A stretch of DNA of 20,930 nt from JACIWB01 sp038818725 (GTDB lineage: Archaea > Thermoplasmatota > E2 > UBA202 > JdFR-43), in assembly GCA_038818725.1 (NCBI GenBank), contig JAWAYL010000018.1:1-20930 (forward strand), in the 5' to 3' direction. Shown here piece by piece: positions 15,831 to 20,930 of this stretch. Both the position numbers and the translations under genes were made by a program. The stretch's first letter is position 1; each line of letters starts with the position of its first letter. The notes under the pieces were generated by a model. The model had not been told where the DNA came from, made no database searches, and saw only the letters and a program-made list of their open reading frames with translations.

Positions 15831-16469
15831 TTAATCTTCCCAGAGCGCATCCAAAACATCAACAATTTTTCTTGCCTTTTTCTCTCCTATTCCATCCACT
15901 TGTTGAAGCTCTTCAAAACTTGCTTTCATAACATTTCTTACACTCTTAAATTTGCTCAGCAATCTTTTTGCTAAAACTGCAGAAACATTTGGCAAACCTT
16001 CAACAATAAACTGTTGCCATTCTTTTAATTCCATTTTTGGCTTTTTCCCTCTTAAAGCAACTTCTCTTTTATTTTTTAATTGTTCTCTGCATGCAATTGA
16101 ATAAATTATAAATGATGTCTCTTCTATGCTATCTGTTTTTATTATAGGTATATTGTAATCTACAAGAATACACGCAATTGCTCCATAAAGTGCTTTTATA
16201 TTAAATTTCCTTTCCATTGCTTCATTTTCTATAATAATAACTGGTTTTTCATATGCTTCTTTTAGCCTGACTATTTGGTCAAATATTCTTTTTTTTATTA
16301 TTGAATCAATGAAATCCTGCATTGTTTTTCTTTCAATACATAATCTTTCGCTTACAACATAATCTCCGACAGCAAGCTGTTTTATTTCAACATCTGCAAT
16401 TGAGGACAGAATTGAAGGTATGCCAGAAAAAAATTCTCTTGAATCCGCAATTATTTTTATTTTTTGCAT
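15831..16469 (-). CDS. Stand-alone XPF/ERCC4-type structure-specific nuclease
   Basis: ERCC4-domain nucleases cut branched DNA such as flaps, forks and nicked junctions in repair and replication restart. The nuclease domain (residues 1-135) has ADSRE (8-12), GDYVVSERLCIERKTMQDF (35-53) with the ERKxxxD metal motif at 46-52, and IIIENE (about 78-83). A tandem helix-hairpin-helix domain follows (about 150-208: LPNVSAVLAKRLL, then VDGIGEKKARKIV). No helicase domain is attached, unlike Hef of many euryarchaea; crenarchaea carry this short form too. The usual C-terminal PCNA-binding box of short XPF (Q-x-x-L/I-x-x-F-F) is not seen; the protein ends VDVLDALWED. Divergent from rpe with a 43-bp shared promoter region. 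Confidence 0.9.
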   Translation of the reverse strand: MQKIKIIADSREFFSGIPSILSSIADVEIKQLAVGDYVVSERLCIERKTMQDFIDSIIKKRIFDQIVRLKEAYEKPVIIIENEAMERKFNIKALYGAIACILVDYNIPIIKTDSIEETSFIIYSIACREQLKNKREVALRGKKPKMELKEWQQFIVEGLPNVSAVLAKRLLSKFKSVRNVMKASFEELQQVDGIGEKKARKIVDVLDALWED

Positions 16470-16484
16470 AAGTAAAAAAATAAA

Positions 16485-16499
16485 TTTTTATATTTATTT
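16485..16499. promoter_or_regulatory. Shared bidirectional TATA region, XPF nuclease / rpe
   Basis: The AT-only run TTTTTATATTTATTT lies centrally in a 43-bp gap. Its centre is about 23 nt from the nuclease start (16469) and about 21-23 nt from the rpe start (16513). It can therefore be read as a TATA box on both strands. Confidence 0.55.
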
Positions 16500-16512
16500 T
16501 GCTTAAGATTTT

Positions 16513-17145
16513 ATGATAATTGCTCCCTCCATCCTTTCCGCGGACTTTTCTTGCCTAGCAGAAGAAATTAAAAAATTGGAAGATGCGGAGGCGGACTGGC
16601 TACATCTTGATGTGATGGATGGAAATTTCGTTCCAAATATGACATTTGGTCCATGTGTAATAAAAAGTATAAGAAAAATAACAGATATGCCTTTTGATGT
16701 GCATTTGATGATTGAAAAGCCGGAAAGGCATTATTTAAATTTTTTTGAAGCTGGAGCAAATATAATAACTGTGCATGTTGAAGCAACAAATTCCCTTTAC
16801 AGGCTTTTAGAAGAAATAAAAAAGAATTGCAAGGTAGGGGTGGCTTTAAATCCTGCGACCCCTCTTTCATCAATAGAAAATGTCCTCGATATTATAGATT
16901 TACTTCTTATAATGACAGTTGAGCCCGGCTTCGGCGGGCAGGATTTTATATCCAGTATGGTTGAAAAAGTAAAGATGGCCAAAAAAATGATAGGAAAAAG
17001 AAAAATTTATCTCGCTGTTGATGGAGGTGTAAATGATAAAAATGCAAAAATTTTAAAGGAGGCGGGCGCAGATGTTCTTGTATCTGGCTCATATATATTT
17101 AGAAGCGAAAACTACAAAGAAGCGATAAAAAAATTAAGATTTTAA
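16513..17145 (+). CDS. rpe: Ribulose-phosphate 3-epimerase
   Basis: Rpe interconverts D-ribulose 5-phosphate and D-xylulose 5-phosphate in the pentose phosphate pathway. The 210-residue TIM barrel shows APSILSADF (4-12), LHLDVMDGNFVPNMTFGP (30-47), DVHLMIEKP (62-70), VEPGFGGQDF (about 136-145) and AVDGGV (169-174). His31, Asp33, His64 and Asp170 match the metal and acid/base residues of the family. Its product feeds the transketolase encoded at 7878-9636, so two enzymes of the non-oxidative branch are in the window, though not in one operon. The leaderless start fits the TATA box about 23 nt upstream. Many archaea use other pentose routes, so its presence is informative about metabolism. Its 3' end overlaps the convergent small gene by 12 nt. 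Confidence 0.95.
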   Translation: MIIAPSILSADFSCLAEEIKKLEDAEADWLHLDVMDGNFVPNMTFGPCVIKSIRKITDMPFDVHLMIEKPERHYLNFFEAGANIITVHVEATNSLYRLLEEIKKNCKVGVALNPATPLSSIENVLDIIDLLLIMTVEPGFGGQDFISSMVEKVKMAKKMIGKRKIYLAVDGGVNDKNAKILKEAGADVLVSGSYIFRSENYKEAIKKLRF

Positions 17146-17331
17146 CTTATCTTCGAGTTTTTTAATCTTTAATCTTATTTTCTCCAGTTTTTTCTCATAT
17201 TTTTCCTTCAATTTTTTATATTTTTTTTCTGGAATTTCTTCTTTTCTTTCCTCAAGGTCTTCTATATCCTTCCTTATCATCCCTCTTATTTCATTTAGCT
17301 CCTCTATTTTATCCTTTATTTTTTGATCCAT
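17134..17331 (-). CDS. Small coiled-coil protein, function unknown
   Basis: A 65-residue, highly charged protein made almost only of K, E, I, L, D and R. It has heptad-like spacing (KIEELNEIRGMIRKDIEDL..., KLKEKYEKKLEKIRLKIKKL), so a helical hairpin or coiled coil is likely; a PEKK turn near residue 34 would separate the two helices. It fills the gap between rpe and the metallo-beta-lactamase gene and has a plausible TATA box about 27 nt upstream (17354-17363). The last 12 nt overlap the end of rpe. I do not recognise the family. A lysine-rich frame could arise by chance in this AT-rich DNA, but fit to the gap and promoter favour a real gene. Confidence 0.6.
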   Translation of the reverse strand: MDQKIKDKIEELNEIRGMIRKDIEDLEERKEEIPEKKYKKLKEKYEKKLEKIRLKIKKLEDKLKS

Positions 17332-17340
17332 GCACAGTAA

Positions 17341-17363
17341 TTTAAATAAAAGAGATAAATTTT
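17341..17363. promoter_or_regulatory. Overlapping divergent TATA boxes, coiled-coil gene / MBL gene
   Basis: In a 38-bp gap, TTTAAATAAA (17341-17350) is about 25 nt before the MBL-fold start at 17370. GATAAATTTT (17354-17363) on the other strand is about 27 nt before the coiled-coil start at 17331. The boxes cross over each other, so the two transcripts would start on the far side of each other's TATA box. Confidence 0.45.
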
Positions 17364-17369
17364 ACTATC

Positions 17370-18011
17370 ATGGAAGTAAAGAAATATCTCGGATTTGGAT
17401 TTGAATCAAATGTATATCTTATAAAAAGCGAAAAAATTGCAATAATCGATACAGGAACTGGTTTTTATTCAAAAAAATTAATAAATGATTTGAAAAAGGA
17501 TATAAAAATTGAAGAAATAGAATATATAATACTCACACATGAGCATTTTGACCATTGTGGAGGGGCAAAGGAAATGAAGGAATTAGGCAACTCAAAAATA
17601 GTTGCACATGAAAATTCATCATATATACTTGAAGAAGGACTGGATATAAGCGCATCTTTTTTCAATGCAATTCAACCAAAAATTGAAATTGATTTAAAAG
17701 TTAAAGGAGGAGAAATAATAGATTTGGGAAATACGAAATTAAAAATTTTCTACACCCCTGGTCATTCAACAGGAAGCATATGCATTTATGAAAAAAATAG
17801 CAAATCTCTCTTTTCTGGAGATACAGTTTTTGCTGACGGAAATGTTGGAAGAACAGATTTTTTTGGTGGCGATTTCGAAGAGCTGAAGAAATCAATAAAA
17901 ATTCTTCGCTCACTTGAAATAAAAAATTTATATCCAGGGCATGGAAGATATGTCTTAAGCAATGGAGAAAAACATATAGCAATGGCTGAAAAAATGTTAG
18001 ATAAATTTTAA
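17370..18011 (+). CDS. Metallo-beta-lactamase-fold hydrolase (glyoxalase II-like)
   Basis: The 213-residue protein has the full metal-binding set of the superfamily: THEHFDHCGG with His57, His59, Asp61 and His62, YTPGHSTGSI with His132, FSGDTVF with Asp151, and YPGHG with His191. The spacing and the FADGNVGRTDFFGGD segment are like the glyoxalase II/hydroxyacylglutathione hydrolase subgroup. Archaea usually lack glutathione, so the natural substrate is likely another thioester or ester. It is not of the beta-CASP RNase type, because no beta-CASP insert is present. The start is leaderless by TATA spacing. tRNA-Leu follows 23 nt after the stop. Confidence 0.9.
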   Translation: MEVKKYLGFGFESNVYLIKSEKIAIIDTGTGFYSKKLINDLKKDIKIEEIEYIILTHEHFDHCGGAKEMKELGNSKIVAHENSSYILEEGLDISASFFNAIQPKIEIDLKVKGGEIIDLGNTKLKIFYTPGHSTGSICIYEKNSKSLFSGDTVFADGNVGRTDFFGGDFEELKKSIKILRSLEIKNLYPGHGRYVLSNGEKHIAMAEKMLDKF

Positions 18012-18034
18012 TATCTTTTATATTTTCAAATTTA

Positions 18035-18119
18035 GCAGGGGTTGCCGAGCTTGGACAAAGGCGCAGGCTTGAGGGGTCTGTCTCGAAGGAGTTCGAGGGT
18101 TCAAATCCCTCCCCCTGCA
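18035..18119 (+). tRNA. tRNA-Leu (anticodon GAG)
   Basis: The 85-nt gene folds as a class II tRNA. The acceptor stem GCAGGGG pairs perfectly with CCCCTGC (18112-18118), followed by discriminator A at 18119. The anticodon stem is CAGGC/GTCTG with loop TTGAGGG and anticodon GAG at 18071-18073. A long variable arm contains GAA/TTC pairing around GGAG, and the T arm is GAGGG-TTCAAAT-CCCTC. The CCA end is not encoded. An AT-rich stretch lies just upstream. The last base touches the stop of the convergent PAC2-family gene. Confidence 0.95.
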
Positions 18120-18863
18120 TTACCTGTACATTATCTGTGCTTCTTTTGTTTTTGGCTCCGCCTTCTTCATCTGTTCCTTTATCTGTTTTTCTATTTCCTC
18201 TGCTTCTCTATAAAGTGGCTCAGGATCTATTTCAATTTCTGGAAGCATTTTATTAACAACTTCAAGAATTCTTCCGGCAGCTTTTGCATCAGGATAAGTG
18301 GAATGAACTCCAGCAAGCAGGCAGGCAACATCAAAATTTCTTCTCTTTCCTTCATATAGCAAAATACCAGATAAACCGCTAACCATTCCTTCCTCCATTA
18401 TTCTTACATTGTATTTTTCAAGCAATTTATTTGTCTTTTCAGTACTTGCTACTCCTATAAGGTGACTTTCTTCATTTTCTATATTAAACCCTTCCATACA
18501 AAGCAAAATATCACAATTGTTTTCCTTGCACCATTCTATCATCTTATTTGCGAGAGGGCGAAGCATTTGGAGAGGTGGAGAAAATTCTGATACAATTACA
18601 ACAAGTTGCTCACATTTCTTATCCGGACCGCATTTTTTCTCCCCCGCATATATTCTCACAGGCGGAAGAGGATTTGAATTTGAAACTATTGTCACAGGTG
18701 GAAAATAATCTGAAAGAAAAGCGGCGTGCAGGCGGAGTTTCAAATTATAAACTATAAATCTACTTGCTATTGAACCAACAAGTCCAACAGTAGGAAACCC
18801 ACATACCACAAATGCATTTGTTAAATCAACTTTTTCATATTCATAAATTTCTATCTCATTCAT
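18120..18863 (-). CDS. PAC2-family protein (proteasome assembly chaperone-like)
   Basis: The PAC2 family includes eukaryotic proteasome assembly chaperone 2 and archaeal PbaA/PbaB-type proteins; the archaeal members' exact roles vary. From ATG 18863 the protein has 247 residues. It shows FVVCGFPTVGLVGSIASRFIV near the N-terminus, the central HAAFLSDYFPPVTIV and ICAG-like RIYAGEK segments, SEFSPPLQMLRPLANKMIEW, GVASTEKT, EEGMVSGLSGILLYEG and LLAGVHSTYPDAKAAGRILEVV. The C-terminal 40 residues are charged and helical. A longer reading frame starting at 18941 runs into tRNA-Gly (its MLPGFESRRP is tRNA sequence) and is rejected. The TATA box at 18881-18890 supports 18863. No proteasome genes are nearby. 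Confidence 0.87.
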   Translation of the reverse strand: MNEIEIYEYEKVDLTNAFVVCGFPTVGLVGSIASRFIVYNLKLRLHAAFLSDYFPPVTIVSNSNPLPPVRIYAGEKKCGPDKKCEQLVVIVSEFSPPLQMLRPLANKMIEWCKENNCDILLCMEGFNIENEESHLIGVASTEKTNKLLEKYNVRIMEEGMVSGLSGILLYEGKRRNFDVACLLAGVHSTYPDAKAAGRILEVVNKMLPEIEIDPEPLYREAEEIEKQIKEQMKKAEPKTKEAQIMYR

Positions 18864-18880
18864 GATTTTTATGAAAATTT

Positions 18881-18890
18881 TATTTAAAAA
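18881..18890 (-). promoter_or_regulatory. TATA box for the PAC2-family gene
   Basis: On the minus strand TTTTTAAATA is centred about 22 nt before the ATG at 18863 and lies between that ATG and tRNA-Gly. It sets the gene start downstream of the tRNA. Confidence 0.55.
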
Positions 18891-18909
18891 CCTTATGATA
18901 AAATAAATA

Positions 18910-18981
18910 TGCGGGCGCCGGGATTCGAACCCGGGCAACAAGCTTGGGAAGCTCGTGTCATAACCCCTAGACCACGCCCGC
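18910..18981 (-). tRNA. tRNA-Gly (anticodon CCC)
   Basis: On the minus strand the acceptor GCGGGCG pairs with CGCCCGC, with discriminator A at 18910. The anticodon stem is CGAGC/GCTTG with loop TTCCCAA, giving anticodon CCC. The T arm is CCGGG-TTCGAAT-CCCGG, and the D arm contains the GGGG run of tRNA-Gly. CCA is not encoded. It lies 38 nt downstream of tRNA-Pro on the same strand and may share its transcript. Confidence 0.95.
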
Positions 18982-19019
18982 TAAATGGTAATTATTAGTA
19001 AATATTTTAGAGTTTTGAA

Positions 19020-19092
19020 TGGGCCTGCCGAGATTTGAACTCGAGTCACCAGCACCCCAAGCTGGTAGGATACCAAGCTACCCCACAGGCCC
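19020..19092 (-). tRNA. tRNA-Pro (anticodon GGG)
   Basis: On the minus strand the acceptor GGGCCTG pairs with CAGGCCC, with discriminator A at 19020. The anticodon stem is CCAGC/GCTGG with loop TTGGGGT, giving anticodon GGG. The T arm is CCGAG-type around TTCAAAT, reading CGAG/CTCG. CCA is not encoded. The 33-nt gap to the PAPS-reductase-family gene upstream contains an AT-rich TTAAAAAT (19095-19106) that may be a promoter. Confidence 0.95.
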
Positions 19093-19125
19093 TATTTTTA
19101 ATATTCTTTCCACTAAAAAACTTTT

Positions 19126-20763
19126 TTATCTGAAAACAATTACTGGACATTCCTCCATGCATTTCAAGCAATGAATGCATTTTTCATTTATCCATGCCTT
19201 TCCATTTTTTAAATAAATGGCTTCCTGCTTGCATTTTGAAACGCATATTCCGCAACCAACACAATTTATTGCTCTATAGATCAAATCTTTAACTATTTCT
19301 TCATCTTTTTCTTTTCCTAATATCCTCATAAAATTTTTTATCCTTTCTTCATTTCCTTCTACTTTATATTCTCTTTCCATTTTTATTTCATATGGTTTTG
19401 CCCATTTTGGCGTTTTTCTCCATCTCCATAGCCCTAAACTAAGCCATTCTTCTGGTAAATTATTCTTTTCTGAAAATTTAATTAAAAAATCATTAAACTC
19501 ATTCCATTTTTCATGTTTTTTAATCTCAAACTCCGCCAAATCGCATGCAGGGCAGAGCCAGCATCCAATCCTGCTGAATCCTTCCTCATATAATTTATTC
19601 CATTTTGCCTTCTTAGCAAATATATAGAGCCAAACATGCATTGCGCTCCAATTCTGAATAGGTGATGCTCCTATCTGTCCTTCAACCCATGGATTTTTCC
19701 AAATGCTTCCATGCTTTTCTCTTCCAAAAGATTCATATCTTCTTTGCCCTATAAAAGAAAGAACACTTGAGCCGAAATTTTTTCTTATAGCTTTTGCTGC
19801 CACACCTAACTTGCAGGTTTTACAGCACCACCTATAATCTCTGGCAGGCGGACCGAAAAAATCAAGGCATTGCCAAAATATATTGCCTGCGCTTTCCTCT
19901 ATAAGATTTATTCCGTATTTATCTGCAACACCATATACATGCTCTTTTGTTTCATCAAACTCCAGTCCAGTATCTATGAATAGCATAGGAAACTCATGCC
20001 CGCTTTCCAGAAGTAAAAGAAGAGTTGCTAAACTATCTTTCCCACCACTAAATGATATACTTTTTGGTATATTGTATTTATCAACAACTTTTTCAATAAA
20101 AGAAAATGCCTTTCTCTCTATTTCTTCAATAACATCGATATTTTCTTCTACGATTTTTTCCCATCCTTTTCCTTTTTTCCTTTCAGATTTTTCTATTCCC
20201 TTCCATCTCACCTTAACAGCCATTCCTCTTTTCATTTCTTCTGCATTCATTCTTGCTTTACCAGTTGCAATAACTTCTTTTTCTTTATTAAAAATAACTA
20301 CTTCATCTCCTTTTTTTATATCCCCATCAATTTCAACTATGCCAGGTGCCATCAAATTTGATGTTTTCAATATTGCTTCTTCCGCTCCTCTATCAACAAC
20401 AACATATCCCTTATTTATATTCAGCAGGGAAGCATACCAAGGGCGTGGTTGAAAATAAAATCTTTTACAAAAGATATCGTAATAAAAAATTCCTGCAACT
20501 CTACCATCTATAATTACTTCATCGCTTCTGTCTATAGAAGGAATTGAATTCAAAATCGTGCTTTCTGGCAGATAAAAATCACCGAACTCTTCAATCAATT
20601 CTTTCTTTATCATTTCCCTATCAAACCCAAATGACGGGCGCGCATCACCTGGCGGAGTGAGCTTCACATCCTTTGCTTTGCTTCCGCAAGAGCATCTCTC
20701 TTTTAGGAGAGGTAAGTTACATACCTCACAATATTTAAGCGATAATTTTCCTAAATAAATCAC
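19126..20763 (-). CDS. Zn-ribbon / PUA / PAPS-reductase-family / ferredoxin protein
   Basis: A four-module protein of 545 residues counted from GTG 20763. A Zn-ribbon (Cys12, Cys15, Cys24, Cys26) opens it. A PUA-like RNA-binding region follows (about 115-190, MAPGIVEIDGDIKKGDEVVIFN). The ATP-pyrophosphatase domain of the PAPS-reductase family has SFSGGKDS (237-244), FIDTGLEF and WCCKTCK (313-317) plus GCWLCPACD (Cys401, 404, 407). Two C-terminal [4Fe-4S] ferredoxin motifs close it: Cys501/504/507/511 and Cys529/532/535/539. Similar archaeal proteins are annotated as phosphoadenosine phosphosulfate reductases. The PUA and Zn-ribbon parts suggest an RNA target such as sulfur insertion in tRNA, which is inference. 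The frame extends to GTG 20775, but the TATA box near 20779-20790 fits 20763 better. No sulfate-assimilation genes are near. Confidence 0.88.
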   Translation of the reverse strand: MIYLGKLSLKYCEVCNLPLLKERCSCGSKAKDVKLTPPGDARPSFGFDREMIKKELIEEFGDFYLPESTILNSIPSIDRSDEVIIDGRVAGIFYYDIFCKRFYFQPRPWYASLLNINKGYVVVDRGAEEAILKTSNLMAPGIVEIDGDIKKGDEVVIFNKEKEVIATGKARMNAEEMKRGMAVKVRWKGIEKSERKKGKGWEKIVEENIDVIEEIERKAFSFIEKVVDKYNIPKSISFSGGKDSLATLLLLLESGHEFPMLFIDTGLEFDETKEHVYGVADKYGINLIEESAGNIFWQCLDFFGPPARDYRWCCKTCKLGVAAKAIRKNFGSSVLSFIGQRRYESFGREKHGSIWKNPWVEGQIGASPIQNWSAMHVWLYIFAKKAKWNKLYEEGFSRIGCWLCPACDLAEFEIKKHEKWNEFNDFLIKFSEKNNLPEEWLSLGLWRWRKTPKWAKPYEIKMEREYKVEGNEERIKNFMRILGKEKDEEIVKDLIYRAINCVGCGICVSKCKQEAIYLKNGKAWINEKCIHCLKCMEECPVIVFR

Positions 20764-20778
20764 AAGAATAAACACATC

Positions 20779-20790
20779 ATATATAATAAT
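20779..20790 (-). promoter_or_regulatory. TATA region for the PAPS-reductase-family gene
   Basis: The minus strand reads ATTATTATATAT about 20 nt before GTG 20763 and only about 9 nt before GTG 20775. The spacing favours the shorter protein. Confidence 0.45.
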
Positions 20791-20860
20791 ATTATCAAAA
20801 GCAGAGCTTAAGGCGGATACAGCCTTTCTAATATAAAAATCTAACTATTTTTTGATTCTC

Positions 20861-20924
20861 CTCAAAATGAATGATATCTCTTTTATCAAAATTTTATTAG
20901 AGTATATAACCTATTTTGGCCAAG
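20861..20924 (-). repeat. Copy B of inverted IS-end repeat
   Basis: The reverse complement of this stretch matches 3775-3835 at about 55 of 61 aligned positions, with three extra bases. Similarity covers the transposase tail and the non-coding DNA after its stop. The substitutions are mostly transitions (C in copy A, T in copy B), as expected for two ageing copies. Beyond 20861 towards the PAPS-family gene the likeness stops, marking a probable element end. Confidence 0.75.
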
Positions 20925-20930
20925 CTCTAG
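20897..20930 (-). pseudogene. C-terminal end of a transposase gene, cut by the window edge
   Basis: On the minus strand the last codons read SLAKIGYIL and a TAA stop at 20897-20899. They correspond to ILPKIGYTL at the end of the remnant at 3665-3802. Only nine codons are visible, so this may be the end of an intact transposase gene continuing beyond the window, or another fragment. The 97 bases between this stop and the TATA region of the neighbouring gene hold nothing else recognisable. Confidence 0.45.

Noticed and set aside
17701..18120. 139-residue minus-strand frame beginning MQGEGFEPSNSFETDP
   Set aside because: The start is the complement of tRNA-Leu, a classic spurious ORF, and the rest is antisense to the MBL-fold gene.
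18864..18941. N-terminal extension of the PAC2-family protein beginning MLPGFESRRP
   Set aside because: These codons are the T arm and acceptor of tRNA-Gly read as protein. The TATA box and the conserved N-terminus place the start at 18863.
19883..20452. 189-residue plus-strand frame, the longest antisense ORF
   Set aside because: It is Ser/Phe/Ile-rich, antisense to the PAPS-reductase-family gene, and has no promoter or ribosome site that I can see.
1..20930. Possible CRISPR array, defence island, prophage or biosynthetic cluster
   Set aside because: No spaced direct repeats, Cas, restriction, toxin, capsid or integrase genes were seen; almost all space is taken by recognisable housekeeping genes.

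Overview
The window is about 21 kb of a compact, AT-rich archaeal chromosome. The evidence is that Arg is mostly AGA/AGG and Ile often ATA, the genes are archaeal types (translin-like nuclease, PAC2-family proteasome assembly factor, stand-alone XPF nuclease, two-gene transketolase, endonuclease Q), the tRNA genes do not encode CCA, and most genes start 20-27 nt after an archaeal TATA box, implying leaderless mRNAs. I infer a euryarchaeon in the broad sense, possibly related to Thermoplasmatota, but no marker here fixes the lineage.

Layout, left to right. 1-297: degraded coding sequence, possibly an old transposase. 298-2365: nadA, then a membrane domain fused to a TYW3-type tRNA methyltransferase domain. 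2390-3664: exported glutamine-amidotransferase-like (BPL_N) protein, directly followed by the C-terminal tail of a dead transposase (3665-3802). 3889-7228: hutH, then endonuclease Q and RNase HII, overlapping. 7273-9636: nitroreductase, convergent with the two transketolase genes. 9688-13014: hutI, translin-like gene, two-subunit class I fumarate hydratase. 13015-15777: flavodoxin-like protein, small alpha/beta-barrel-like protein, secreted beta-propeller protein. 15831-18011: XPF nuclease, ribulose-phosphate epimerase, small coiled-coil protein, metallo-beta-lactamase-fold hydrolase. 18035-19092: tRNA-Leu, PAC2-family gene, tRNA-Gly, tRNA-Pro. 19126-20763: Zn-ribbon/PUA/PAPS-reductase/ferredoxin protein. 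The right edge holds the tail of a second transposase related to the one at 3665-3802, in opposite orientation.

How the genes work together. Transketolase plus Rpe are parts of the non-oxidative pentose phosphate pathway. HutH and HutI are steps 1 and 3 of histidine degradation; HutU is not in the window. NadA makes quinolinate for NAD. Fumarase belongs to the citric acid cycle. EndoQ, RNase HII and XPF nuclease are genome-maintenance enzymes. TYW3, and perhaps the PUA/PAPS-reductase protein, point to tRNA or RNA modification.

No defence system, CRISPR array, prophage or large unknown cluster is visible. The items most worth a second look are the membrane-TYW3 fusion, the inverted pair of transposase tails flanking 17 kb, the four-module PAPS-reductase-family protein, the EndoQ-RNase HII overlap, and four very short divergent promoter regions.
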